A stretch of 64,000 bases of DNA, from the NCBI GenBank assembly GCA_900323505.1, contig OOIN01000027.1:618141-682140 (forward strand). Direction: 5' to 3'. The stretch is from Ustilago trichophora. Its lineage: Eukaryota > Basidiomycota > Ustilaginomycetes > Ustilaginales > Ustilaginaceae. The notes beneath the pieces were generated by a model. The model was given only the letters and a program-made list of their open reading frames with translations, ran no database searches and was not told where the DNA came from. Each line of letters begins with the position of its first letter. The first letter of the stretch is position 1. Both the position numbers and the translations under genes were made by a program. Below are positions 8,934 to 18,868 of the stretch, piece by piece.

Positions 8934-11900
8934 TTACAAAAGTTGTGGGTCGACCTGATCTTGAGATGGCGCGCCAGCCGCACTAGGACGACGACGCAGC
9001 TCCATCAGCGTCTCGTTGATGTAAGACGACAAAATGTCGTTCTGAGACGAGTGCTGCATCAAGTCGTCTTCGACACCTTCGACGGCATCCAGCAATCGGG
9101 TGGCTGCCTCAACGGCCCATTTTTCAGTAGTCTCGTAGTCTTCCCCTTCGGTACCCATCATGGACAAGCCGTTCGCTTCATGACTACCCTGCGCATCTCC
9201 TTCGCCCGCTTCGGGTTGTTTTGCACGATCCGACGAGCCAAAATTGGCAGGAAGCGGCAGTCCGAATTTCTCATCACCTTGACCTCGAATCGCTGCGGCA
9301 TCTTCTTCATCTTCGGCTTGCTCGTCTCGCTTAGAGCCCGCCTTCTGTAAGAGAGAAGCCGCTCGTCGTGTGAGCATACGCAGGATGAGAATCGAAGTGA
9401 AAGCTGGTCCTTGCGGCGAGAGGCTGTCGTCGTTGCCTGCTGATGGTGTGCGCGTCACGTCAAACGCGTACGAGCCGGGATTGTCGACCGTACCGTTCGA
9501 GGGAATTGCGCTCGTCGGCGCGACGTGCCCGTTGACAACACCGTTCGCTTGAATGCCGCCCCGGCCAGCCTTGTCCATAGTGAAAGCAACTTCCGCTCCA
9601 TCTGCGTCCCGCTTTCCCCGCAACATGCGTGCCCCGCTGGCTGCCTTGGCCGTGATAAGCTGGGCTGCTTCCCCGGTGTGAGTCGCACCCGAAACTACAC
9701 GCAAGTCGTCATCGACAACAATGTTGCGACGTCCCGATTTCGTCGAGGCCCGAGGGCTATCATCCGACTTGATGTGCGTGAGCACGTGGGCCAACAGCAC
9801 CTCCTTTTGCTCGTCTTCGGCTACCGCACCGCTGGCTCTGGCATGGAAGTTGCATCGTCTCCATCTGCAGCGACCATCTGCAGCAAAAGTGGCGTGCAGC
9901 TTGGCGTGGCTTCTCTGCGCCTCGAGCGAATTGGTCTCGGGTGCCGGACAGGTCGACCAGTGGCAGCGGAAAGGCTCGAGCAATTCGATATCTCTCTCCT
10001 TGATGCTAACGCCCCGAATCACGAATCGCTGCGGATTGCCGTCTTGCTTGGGCACAACCATTGCTGCTGCTTGCGGGAACACGTGGCTCACCGCCCGGAT
10101 GAGCTCAGCTGCCGGTTGCAATGGAACGCCGTCGGTCTGTTGGCCGAACTCCTCCTTGTAGGCAGTCCAAAACTCCATCTGAGTGACCTCGCTATCAGGG
10201 TCGCGTTGAAAGACCATCCTCATCCACGCGATGCCACGCTCAGGCTCCTTGAGGCCCAGCAGGCTCTTGCGCTCCGAGGGAGTGAGCTTCTTGCGTTTGG
10301 CACGCTCCTGTGGTGTCTCGTTGGCAATTCGGATTTGGAGCTCGCGCCTCTTGCGCAACGCCTCGATCTGACGGTTGGGCACGCTGGACAGCCATTCTTG
10401 AGGCACTCTGAGCGGGATCAGACGCTCCCACATGGTACGTCCGAGCTGCAGATTGCGCGAGAGTAGGCGGACGAGCGCGGCGGTCTTGGCTGTAGCGCGC
10501 GCACTCATAGCTCGAGCTGATTGCCAGCTCGTGCTGCCGTTCTGTTTGGAAACTTCTTTGGCAATAGGCGATCGTGATCGATGTGCTTCTGTGCTAAGAG
10601 CGGCGGCGATCCGGATGGCGTTGTTGCCAATGCAGACGAGCTGATACAGCAGATCGAGCGCAGCTTCGAGCAGCTCCGTATCTTGGGTCAAAGGAAGCAG
10701 CTCGACACATCGGTGCAAGAGACCTGGTGATTGCTGTCCGTCGGGGAGCGTGATTTCGACAAAGGCGGCTTCGTTGCGTTCGATGGCTGCCATGGTGGTG
10801 AGGCAACGTAATGAGCCGAGCAAGAAGGCGCGGTCGTTGGAATGAAGCGCCATGGAGAGAAGCGTGGCAAAGATGTCGTCGCCAGGAGACGATCCGTCCT
10901 CTTTCGCCGCTAAATTTGCTGGATCCGATGCTGTATCATGTCCGTTGGCGAGCACCATAGCTGATGCTGTGGATGCTGTGCTCGACGCTCGTCGTGTGAG
11001 AGTGACCTTAGCAGCTAGTGCCTCGAGAATGTCGAGGAAGTAAAGACGCAGCTCTGGGATGCCTTCGATCTCGAACCATCCATCTTCGTGTTCCGGTGCT
11101 GTTGACGTTTTGGTTTGCGAAAAGTCTGAACCGTTCGTCTGAATTGCCGTGACAGGGAGGCGAAGGACGTCACGAATCAAGGCAAAGATGCCCTTTGTCG
11201 AAGCTAGATTGCGCGCATTCGAGCTGTGAATGGTGAGATTTCGAAGAGCAAGTGTCGCTTCGAGAGCTCTGCGCATGAGCGCGGCATGGGAAGGATCGAG
11301 TGACGGGTTGAAGGTTTCAGTCAGAGTCGTCGCTGGTCCGAGCCGCTTGATGAGGGCTGCATGGGAGATGCTGTTCAAGGCCTTCTGATTTGTCGAGGTA
11401 CCCTGGTGGCCGGCGTCGCCTGGAGCTCCAATGCCAACGTCAGGAGTTTCGTTTGACTGTTCAAAGTACGAGGCAGCCCACTTTGCTGGAGGCTCGCCAG
11501 AGACAGCAGCATTGATTCTGCGCACGTACGAGAGCAAGGCATCGGCGAGGCCGGGAACGCTGTCCAGGGTGAAGTCGCGAGTCGCCTGATCGCGGTGGTT
11601 GGCGGTGAGCATGACGAGACGCGATAGGGCCCAATCGATCTGATTTGGAAGCCCAGACTTGAGAGAGAGAAGGATACGGTTGCTGGGGCCGGGCAAAAGA
11701 TAAGGTGCCTCGTAGCCGTCGCCGATCATCTTGAATCGTTTGAAGGACGCGGAAGGATCGCCAGCCATGTGAGGCGCTCTTATCGAACCGGCCCGCTGCT
11801 GAAGCACCGATGTTGCGGTATGGGGTCTTGCACCGCTGGATTGGTGGCGATTTGAAGGTGTCTGCGGAGCTTGCATGTGGCGAGCATGCGAAGGTAAAGA

Positions 11901-12101
11901 TGCGATGGGGCGCTGATGGCTGTGGAACGGCTGGTGTGGAGGAAAGCCAGGTTGTGGATGCGGATGTTGTGGGTATTGCGGCATAGACATACCAGGAGTC
12001 GGTTGTGATGGGACGAAAGGGAGGTTCTGACTACGGATGACGCCTGGGCTACCCGCCATGTAGGCGCCGCCGGCAGGCGATGGCTGATGTGGATACGACA
12101 T
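8934..12101 (-). CDS. rsc9: RSC/SWI-SNF chromatin remodelling subunit Rsc9-like
   Basis: A 1055-residue nuclear protein resembling Rsc9/ARID2-type subunits of the RSC (PBAF) nucleosome remodelling complex. The N-terminal 100 residues are Pro/His/Gln-rich. Residues about 130-560 are helical and repeat-like, starting with NRILLSLKSGLPNQIDWALS, a segment shared by Rsc9 homologues. An RFX-type DNA-binding region lies at about 625-705 (RMVFQRDPDSEVTQMEFWTAY). It is followed by a paired C2H2-like zinc region at about 710-765 (CHWSTCPAP, then CRWRRCNFHARA). The C-terminal third is acidic and low-complexity. The frame is open to a TTG at 12119, but the first ATG is at 12101 and is taken as the start. 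No introns seen. Confidence 0.8.
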   Translation of the reverse strand: MSYPHQPSPAGGAYMAGSPGVIRSQNLPFVPSQPTPGMSMPQYPQHPHPQPGFPPHQPFHSHQRPIASLPSHARHMQAPQTPSNRHQSSGARPHTATSVLQQRAGSIRAPHMAGDPSASFKRFKMIGDGYEAPYLLPGPSNRILLSLKSGLPNQIDWALSRLVMLTANHRDQATRDFTLDSVPGLADALLSYVRRINAAVSGEPPAKWAASYFEQSNETPDVGIGAPGDAGHQGTSTNQKALNSISHAALIKRLGPATTLTETFNPSLDPSHAALMRRALEATLALRNLTIHSSNARNLASTKGIFALIRDVLRLPVTAIQTNGSDFSQTKTSTAPEHEDGWFEIEGIPELRLYFLDILEALAAKVTLTRRASSTASTASAMVLANGHDTASDPANLAAKEDGSSPGDDIFATLLSMALHSNDRAFLLGSLRCLTTMAAIERNEAAFVEITLPDGQQSPGLLHRCVELLPLTQDTELLEAALDLLYQLVCIGNNAIRIAAALSTEAHRSRSPIAKEVSKQNGSTSWQSARAMSARATAKTAALVRLLSRNLQLGRTMWERLIPLRVPQEWLSSVPNRQIEALRKRRELQIRIANETPQERAKRKKLTPSERKSLLGLKEPERGIAWMRMVFQRDPDSEVTQMEFWTAYKEEFGQQTDGVPLQPAAELIRAVSHVFPQAAAMVVPKQDGNPQRFVIRGVSIKERDIELLEPFRCHWSTCPAPETNSLEAQRSHAKLHATFAADGRCRWRRCNFHARASGAVAEDEQKEVLLAHVLTHIKSDDSPRASTKSGRRNIVVDDDLRVVSGATHTGEAAQLITAKAASGARMLRGKRDADGAEVAFTMDKAGRGGIQANGVVNGHVAPTSAIPSNGTVDNPGSYAFDVTRTPSAGNDDSLSPQGPAFTSILILRMLTRRAASLLQKAGSKRDEQAEDEEDAAAIRGQGDEKFGLPLPANFGSSDRAKQPEAGEGDAQGSHEANGLSMMGTEGEDYETTEKWAVEAATRLLDAVEGVEDDLMQHSSQNDILSSYINETLMELRRRPSAAGAPSQDQVDPQLL

Positions 12102-13139
12102 GAGATGGAGGCTCGGCAAGAGAGCAAATGATGCCTGTATAGATGAAATGTGGGATGGAGGTGCTAGATCGGTCGAGCGCTCAGTGCGTTAACGGGATCG
12201 ACTGCATGAGCTGGGCTTTATCAGATCTGCCAAAGTTGCGTTGCAAAGTGATTAGCCTTGTTGCAGGGATGGCGGAGCGGAAGTTTGGGCTGGATCGTGA
12301 TGAGCCTGTGACACGAGATTGGTGTGGAAGCAGAGAAACACGAGCCGCGAATGTGTGCTAGACTGCGATGATGGAGACGAGTTGTTTTGTAAATCTGAAT
12401 CGAACGATAGCCCGGCAGTCCCGAAGCTGAATGAGACGCGAGCTGATATGCCTTTGTCGGGAGGAGGGTATACGTTTCGGATTGCCCCTTTGCAAGTGGA
12501 GACCGTGGGTAAAGACAGTGAAGGGTGACAAGTCGAGCAGAGATGGACGGTGCAGCACGTCGAATGCCGAGGCCAACGGAACAAACGGAAGAGCCGAACA
12601 AAGGCTGAGATGATGTGTGTCTTGTGATGTTGATGTTGATGGATGTTGATGCTGATGCTGATGGAAGGAAAGCGGTTGCAGATGTTGTGATGCTTTTGCA
12701 AGAGTTGATGCAATATCATCAAAAGGTGTGTTAGAAGTCACCACGCGCATTTCCAACCACATCTCTCGCTTCCATCTGCTGCCCAAAAAGAAAAAACAGT
12801 GCGGCGGCCCATCCGCGAAGCTCGATTTCTTCTCTCTCTCGTGTCGTGTCCAGCGTGATTTTTTTTAAAAAAGAAAAGGAAATCTCGATATAACAATGGA
12901 ATTTTGAATTTTCGGATCTGCCGAAAAGGGTCCTGCATCTTACAGTATGCATCATGTCGACTGAGCATTGGCGGTTATGCTCCTCTCCTCTGCCTCGTCA
13001 TCACATTCCGGACCATCCGAGCAAGGATCTCAGTTCGAATTGGAGCAGCGAGATCTACTACTCCTATCAAGAGATGAGGCGATGCTGCTTGGCACCACTG
13101 CGTTGGCAGAGGTGACATGGCATTAGCTTCTCCAACACC
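12102..13139. other. divergent promoter region
   Basis: About 1 kb between the oppositely oriented rsc9-like and TFIIB-like genes. It contains a GAT/GTT-type trinucleotide tract at 12625-12664 and an AT-rich patch at 12858-12915 next to a short GA run. Open frames here are low-complexity and not persuasive. Confidence 0.6.
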
Positions 13140-15170
13140 ATGTCACAGACCTGTCCCGACTGTGGATCGCGAGACAGTCTCAGCTTCATCGCCGAAGCGG
13201 GTCAACAGGTGTGCGCCAATTGCGGAACCATCGCACACGAACTTCAAGTCTACGAACCTACCACTTTCCACGAGCTTGCCTATGCTCTTGGCGCAACACC
13301 AGAACGTCGACACCGTTCATCAGATCTTCCAGGTCCAGTTGGGCCATCGGGACGTTACTTTTGGTCGAACGATCTTGAGGAATCCCGCCGTCTCAATCAA
13401 GTGCTGAGGAAGCCCGAGGTCGACACTCGCATCCAAGGCGCACTCTCCAAACTCGGCTATCCCGGCCTATTTGAACAAGTCGACTTTCTCTTCCAGCGCG
13501 CTCGCGACGAATCCTGGAAGACGCCCAAACCTGCTTCCGCCTCATCTTCGACTTTGGTGCCTGCTGACCTGGTCGTTCGTCGGGTTAGATGGGGCAATGA
13601 TTCGCTTCTTCTGGCCACAGCCTGCTGTTATGCTGTGTTGCGGCGAGAAGGGATTCGAATCGATCTACAGACAGTCTCGGATGCTGCACAACTTCCCTTT
13701 CTCAAGGTCAAGCGTGCCTTCAAGCTGCTGAAACTGGTTGTTGCCGACGCAGTCCGAGACATCAGGCTCGCCAATCCAGATCCGTACATTCATCGCATCG
13801 TGGCCTTCTTTCATCTTCTCCATTCTCGAACGGGCTCAGTGAAGGTCAGCGCCAAAGTTGCCAAGTTCCTTAACCCGCTGCGGAGTCCGTCGGCCAGCAC
13901 AACCTCGACTTCTAACGCAGATCCTGCTCGTATTCTCTCTGGTACCCCATTCGAAGCCGTCGAAGCCACCGCGCTCGACCTTTGCAAGTTGTGGTGGTCC
14001 GATCGACTCAGCTCCGCACAGTCTTCTTCTCAACTCGCTGCATTCGCCATCGTCATCTTGGCCATCGAGGCCCACGTCAAAGCGCCTGCACCGATCCTTG
14101 AGATCTTTCGCTATACTCATCAGGCCCTCGATTTTGATCCCAACATTGTTCGTTCCGGAAGCACTCTTGGACTGCAGCTTACTCCCGACGATCCTTGGAG
14201 CAAAAACGCCATCGAATACTACAAAGAGCTGTGCCAAGCAGTACGACTCGAAGCATCCAAGATTCCCTGGCTCGCCAATCTAACCCCCATCCCCAAACCG
14301 GGTCGGACCAAGAAATACTCACCGCTGCCGAGATCCGTTGACTCGAGCCTGGCCGGCATGACAGACTTGGCGCGTCGCGATCTGATTGTACACGCACTTG
14401 ATGTGCTCGACGTGTGGCAGAACATGGCATCAAAGGGTCACAAAGTCGCAAATGCCCAACCAGCCGGCTCCCATCTCACTCTGACAACAGCGTTGGGCGA
14501 AGAAGACGCTTCGTCTCGGTGCATCAAAGAACCTCAGGAAGGAGATGCATCGGAGCTTGAAGTCGATGCCGACGAATTCAATTGCTTTGGCTCCGGTGTT
14601 CAGCACCAGACTCGTCCTGGCTCGCCCGCGCAATCTCCTTTCGAAGATGAAGCTCTACTCGAAGAAGATGCAGGTGAAGAGGTGTGGCCGCGCATCCAAA
14701 CCCGACTGCAAGCTTCTGGCATCCTCGATGAATCTACCGATACTGCATGCGTTGGAAGCGGGCAACATCCGATTGATCTCCTAACCGACGATCAAGTCGA
14801 TCGAGTCCTCTTTGACACCGACGAGCTTGACTCCATCTTTCGAACGGATCCTGTTGAGCTTGCTGCTTTCGAGCGAGCCAAGGTGGCCGCTGGTGACTGG
14901 CCTGCCAAGTCGGAATACGAGCGCAACGCCGAGTTTGCCGCTTTCGCACAGAGCATGGTGCGCGAACAGTCACCCGCTACTGGCCAGAGAAAACGGAAGG
15001 ATCCTGCAGCCTCTTCTGACACAGACACGAGTCCGAATACGTCCAAACGCCTTCAGACTCGAAGGAAGCAGCACCAGCCACCATCCCCTTCAAAGAGCAA
15101 GACGCGCCCTCGTCTGCCATCCAAGCTTTCTCTCGAGGAACAGCTCGAAGAGTCGGACTGGAGTGATTGA
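13140..15170 (+). CDS. TFIIB/Brf-family zinc-ribbon transcription factor-like protein
   Basis: A 676-residue protein. The N-terminus has a TFIIB-type zinc ribbon, CPDCGS at residues 5-10 and CANCGT about 18 residues later. Two helical blocks follow (about 80-210 and 215-360) with the look of cyclin folds (RRVRWGNDSLLLATACCYAV; FLKVKRAFKLLKLVVADAV). The C-terminal 250 residues are acidic and basic low-complexity, ending in a cluster of acidic residues. This layout is that of general factors of the TFIIB, Brf1/Brf2 and Rrn7 group that load RNA polymerases at promoters. The long C-terminal tail favours a Brf-like (Pol III) role, but I do not see a clear Brf homology block, so subfamily is open. 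The start at 13140 has an ideal context (ACACCATGT). Confidence 0.65.
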   Translation: MSQTCPDCGSRDSLSFIAEAGQQVCANCGTIAHELQVYEPTTFHELAYALGATPERRHRSSDLPGPVGPSGRYFWSNDLEESRRLNQVLRKPEVDTRIQGALSKLGYPGLFEQVDFLFQRARDESWKTPKPASASSSTLVPADLVVRRVRWGNDSLLLATACCYAVLRREGIRIDLQTVSDAAQLPFLKVKRAFKLLKLVVADAVRDIRLANPDPYIHRIVAFFHLLHSRTGSVKVSAKVAKFLNPLRSPSASTTSTSNADPARILSGTPFEAVEATALDLCKLWWSDRLSSAQSSSQLAAFAIVILAIEAHVKAPAPILEIFRYTHQALDFDPNIVRSGSTLGLQLTPDDPWSKNAIEYYKELCQAVRLEASKIPWLANLTPIPKPGRTKKYSPLPRSVDSSLAGMTDLARRDLIVHALDVLDVWQNMASKGHKVANAQPAGSHLTLTTALGEEDASSRCIKEPQEGDASELEVDADEFNCFGSGVQHQTRPGSPAQSPFEDEALLEEDAGEEVWPRIQTRLQASGILDESTDTACVGSGQHPIDLLTDDQVDRVLFDTDELDSIFRTDPVELAAFERAKVAAGDWPAKSEYERNAEFAAFAQSMVREQSPATGQRKRKDPAASSDTDTSPNTSKRLQTRRKQHQPPSPSKSKTRPRLPSKLSLEEQLEESDWSD

Positions 15171-16243
15171 ACCAAATTCCCCTGTATTTCTTGCCCTTGA
15201 CGCACGAAGACACCCAGGAGACCACGTATGCATGCCTCCCTCCGTCTGCCATAACGATGCGCCAATCAAATACGAAGAATGAAGAAAGTTGAGATACGAC
15301 TGGACGCTGAGAGATGACTGTATGCATGCTTGCAAAATGCAGGATGGTTCTCGTCGTGTTTGGCTCTGAAAGGTGTTCTCGACTTTCTCAACGAGCCATT
15401 TCGATATCGAAAACTTTTTTTTTTCCGGCTCTACTTGTTTCTCTCACAGCTTTTCTGGAGCGGAGGCTAAGTCAGCGGAACAACAGCGAGAGTCTTGAAC
15501 GGAAAGAAGCCGAGAGCGGAACACACGGGCCCCAAAGGAAGAGATGAGCGGGCTGGTTGCTTGCCGATGCCCAGAGCTTGTTGAGGGTATCAGCGTCCAG
15601 CTTCCTTTCCACCGCGTGGCTGAGTCACGGACTCGCTTCCAATTCCTCTACACAGTCACTTGTGTGAACGCCTCTTTCTGACAGTCACATCTTCGCTCGC
15701 CAGTATGGAGAGAGAAGTGACCTTCAATTGTGCCTTCTTCACAGCGGTCCGTTATTGGGACAGCTTCGATGTACAGGACCCTGATCATCGAGAAGCCACA
15801 CGTGTCACACGACAGTCATTCTGAAGTTTCTTTTCTCAATGCTCGTCTCCGTTTGCCTTCCAGACCCTGTCTTGCTTCTTTCCCGACCAAAGACAAATGA
15901 GCCAGACGGTACAGGACGGGCAACCGAGTCTATTACAACTATGACTAAGCCGAGTGGTTTGGCTCTTCTTGGCTTGACTTGTGCGCGCGCGAGAGAGAGA
16001 GAGAGAGAGAGCCAGAACTCGAGTGCGTGTGCCTCGCAGACAGAGCGGAGTTGCGCGAGCCGCCTCGATACAGGGTCGACGTGGCTAGCATGATGGTTTC
16101 TGTCTGCTTTCACAACATAGCTACACTTCCGCACTCTGGAACTCTGCTCTCACTCGACTTTTCTGTCATCAACAAGCGAGCAAAGCTCAGCTGAGCCTGT
16201 TGGAGCTCAGTCATGGCTAAGTTGCAGCGACTGACATGTCAAG
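15171..16243. other. intergenic region with GA microsatellite
   Basis: About 1.1 kb without a convincing gene. It includes a short T-run near 15417 and a (GA)n tract at 15991-16011. It holds the 3' end of the TFIIB-like gene and the promoter of the dehydrogenase gene. Confidence 0.6.
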
Positions 16244-16250
16244 ATATATA
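16244..16250 (+). promoter_or_regulatory. TATA box of the dehydrogenase gene
   Basis: ATATATA immediately before a G-run, 142 nt upstream of the chosen ATG at 16392. Its position argues against using the earlier in-frame ATG at 16236, which would lie upstream of transcription. Confidence 0.55.
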
Positions 16251-16391
16251 GGGGGGCAAAGGCACCATCCTCACCTGAGAGCGTCCCTCTTCCGCATCGC
16301 ATCGCTTCGGATCTCTGATCTCTATCCCATCAGCTTTCACGCCATCTACCCCATCACGAATCCTTCGTATCTGATATCAACAACCATCACA

Positions 16392-17699
16392 ATGACTTCT
16401 TCTGCACCTGGAGAGCTCCCCACCGCTACCGCCCCTGGCTACAAGCCCGGAGAGACCGCCATGCACGCCCTCACCTGGCACGGCAAGCGCGACGTCCGCG
16501 TCTCTTCCGTCGACAAGCCCACCATCACCGACCCCACCGACATCATCGTCAAGACCACTGGCGCCACCATCTGTGGCAGTGACCTCCACCTCTATCATGG
16601 AGACATTCCCGACCTTGTACCAGGCGAGATCCTCGGCCACGAGGGTGTCGGCGAAGTTGACCAGGTCGGCGCTAAAGTCACCAAATTCAAGGTCGGCGAT
16701 CGTGTCGTAGCTTCCTTCTCAGTCGCTTGCGGTGGCTGTCAATACTGCAAGGATAAGCAATTCACCATGTGCGACTGCACCAACAAAAGCGCCAAGTTGG
16801 AGAAGCTCTATGGTCAGAGGATCGGCGGTATCATGGGGTACAGTCATAGCCTTGGGGCACTCGAAGGAGCCCAGGCCGAATACTTCCGCGTTCCTTTCGG
16901 CGATGTCAACTGCTTCCACCTGCCGGACGAAGTTCCCGACGAGAAAGCTCTGCTTCTTGCTGACGTTGCGCTCACCGCCTACCACAGCGTTGTCGACATT
17001 GACTTCAAGGAAGGCGAGACCGCCGCCATCTGGGGTGCTGGCCCCATCGGCCAACTCATCGCACAGTGGCTCACCAAGGTGTTTGGCGCCAAGAAGGTGA
17101 TTCTGATCGACAATGTCGCCCCTCGTCTGCAGTGGGTCAAGGACCGACTACCCGTCGAGGTCATCAACTTTGACCATACCGGCAAGGTGGCTGAGGAGGT
17201 GATGAACAAGGTGCCCGGAGGTGTCGACGTCTCCTTTGATGCGGCTGGATTCCGCTACGCCAAGTCCTTCCTGCATCGCGCCATGCAGACCCTTTCGCTC
17301 GAGACCGACACGCCCGAGACGCTCAACGAGGCCATCCGCGCCACGCGCAAGGGCGGACGCATCAGTGTCATTGCCGACTATGTCGGTGTCTGCGGTGGAT
17401 TCTTGATCGGAGCTGTGATGATGAAAGGTCTCACGCTCAAGGGTAACGGCCAGGCTCCCGTCCAGCGCTACATGGACAAGGTCATCTCCGAGTACATTGT
17501 GACTGGCAAGTTTGACCCTACGCTCATCCTCACGCACCGCTTTACGTTTGACGATGTTGCCAAGGCGTACAAGTCGTTTGACCAGAAGCGCATCGACGAG
17601 AGCAAGGGCATTCCCTATCTCAAGGCTTTTATCGAGACCAAGCACTCGAAGCCCCGAGCTCAAGGCACGCCTGAGCTTGGACCTGTCCCTGGCGCTTAG
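16392..17699 (+). CDS. zinc-dependent alcohol/formaldehyde dehydrogenase (MDR family)
   Basis: A 435-residue cytosolic enzyme of the medium-chain dehydrogenase family, closest in pattern to glutathione-independent formaldehyde dehydrogenases. It should oxidise an alcohol or aldehyde hydrate with NAD(P). The catalytic zinc site is seen as ICGSDLHLYHGD (about residues 60-72) and the GHEGVGEVD segment. The structural zinc site is the cysteine cluster ACGGCQYCKDKQFTMCDC (about 110-130). The Rossmann fingerprint is WGAGPIGQLIAQW (about 213-225). A long lobe with DAAGFRYAK and the RKGGRISVIADYVGVCGG loop is typical of the formaldehyde-dehydrogenase-like group. ATG 16392 (CACAATGA) is preferred over 16236 because of the TATA box at 16244. 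The exact substrate cannot be read from sequence. Confidence 0.87.
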   Translation: MTSSAPGELPTATAPGYKPGETAMHALTWHGKRDVRVSSVDKPTITDPTDIIVKTTGATICGSDLHLYHGDIPDLVPGEILGHEGVGEVDQVGAKVTKFKVGDRVVASFSVACGGCQYCKDKQFTMCDCTNKSAKLEKLYGQRIGGIMGYSHSLGALEGAQAEYFRVPFGDVNCFHLPDEVPDEKALLLADVALTAYHSVVDIDFKEGETAAIWGAGPIGQLIAQWLTKVFGAKKVILIDNVAPRLQWVKDRLPVEVINFDHTGKVAEEVMNKVPGGVDVSFDAAGFRYAKSFLHRAMQTLSLETDTPETLNEAIRATRKGGRISVIADYVGVCGGFLIGAVMMKGLTLKGNGQAPVQRYMDKVISEYIVTGKFDPTLILTHRFTFDDVAKAYKSFDQKRIDESKGIPYLKAFIETKHSKPRAQGTPELGPVPGA

Positions 17700-18211
17700 T
17701 TTTCATCGACCCGACTTCTTTTTTTTTTTGTCCCGGAGTTTGTAGTCTCGCACGCATGTTTGTCCTCTTGCATTGCATTCGAATTTGATGTTTCTTTTGG
17801 TTCCACATGTTGAGTCTCTCGTTGGTCATGTGGAAGTATTGCATGCGAGACCTGATGGCAGAGTGAAATCATGATGCTTGGGATTGACAGGCAGCGCTGA
17901 CTGAAGCTTCACATCATTGCATACAGTTCAGGGTCCTGTCAGTCAGCTCCTGTCGCTTTGCGCCAAACGCCTTGAGATTTTGTATTTTTATGGCCGTATT
18001 TTTTTGGTCGATTAAAGTGGAGGATCACTCATCGTTTGGTGGATTAGCCTTGGAGCGAAACAGAAGGATCAATTGCAATGCATCAGCTGTGGTGGTTGGG
18101 TGACGTTTACACAGCGGTGCAGGGAGAAGGATGCGTTTCTGTAGACGTGAAGGGGAGTCAAGCCTCAAGTTGGTACAGCTTGCTAGGCTGAAAGCAGCTG
18201 CTTCTCGCAGA
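17700..18211. other. intergenic region
   Basis: About 500 bp holding the dehydrogenase 3' end and the upstream region of the next small gene. No convincing open frame. Confidence 0.6.
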
Positions 18212-18217
18212 TATAAG
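18212..18217 (+). promoter_or_regulatory. TATA box of the small two-exon gene
   Basis: TATAAG 95 nt upstream of the ATG at 18312. It would place transcription start near 18240, downstream of an earlier in-frame ATG at 18231, supporting the later start. Confidence 0.5.
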
Positions 18218-18311
18218 AACCCAGCTTGTCATGCTCAACTTTTTCATCAACAACAACAACAACACCAACCTTCTAGACAACGTCGGGTTTTTTTTCAGCA
18301 CATTGTTCAGA

Positions 18312-18705
18312 ATGTCTAATCTCAACATGTCCTCAGGTCCTCAGCAGGAAGTTGCAGGCACTCTACCCAACAACTACTCTCTCGGTGGTGGAAATATGGA
18401 AGCCGATCCTAAGGTTCCCATCAACACGGTTCCTAACCCAGAGGCTGGTAGAGATGATGTAAACACCGGTGGTCGTGGTGGTGATGTACTTCGTCAGGAG
18501 GTACATGCTCATGTAAGTTATTCGTCCTTTCATTTCTCTTTCCTCTACCAGATAGAGGGAGAAAGAGTGCTAACCATCTTTTGACATTTTCGCTCAACAG
18601 GACATCGATCTACCCGAAAACAAACCTCACATGCATCCGGGGGCAAACGAAACCCACAAACAGGTCCATTCTTCCCAATCCGGTCCTGATAAACCTCGTG
18701 TCTAA
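18312..18705 (+). CDS. small hydrophilic protein, two exons, unknown function
   Basis: Exon 1 is 18312-18512 (67 codons). The intron is 18513-18600 (88 nt, GTAAGT donor, GCTAAC branch-like site near 18570, CAACAG acceptor). Exon 2 is 18601-18705, ending in TAA. The intron is phase 0 and splicing gives a 101-residue protein. It is rich in Asn, Gly, Pro, Asp and His with no hydrophobic core or membrane segment (NNYSLGGGNMEADPKVPIN, later ENKPHMHPGANE). This composition recalls small stress- or desiccation-induced fungal proteins, but I recognise no named family. A second Met (18327) and an upstream in-frame ATG (18231) are alternative starts. Confidence 0.6.
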
Positions 18706-18868
18706 TCCGCAAATAAACAACCACTCTGTCTCGTTTCAACATGCATATCAACAAGTGGCAACAAGTGTGGTCTATGTCTGCGATGTGTGGAAAGTGTATT
18801 GATATTGTGTATCGAGCGAATATTTATAGACTTTGCTGAGACATGAGGAAGACGATATATTTTTTTTT

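Noticed and set aside
16236..16391. 52-codon N-terminal extension of the dehydrogenase
   Set aside because: Its ATG lies before the TATA box and the extension has no family similarity; the ATG at 16392 gives the normal length.
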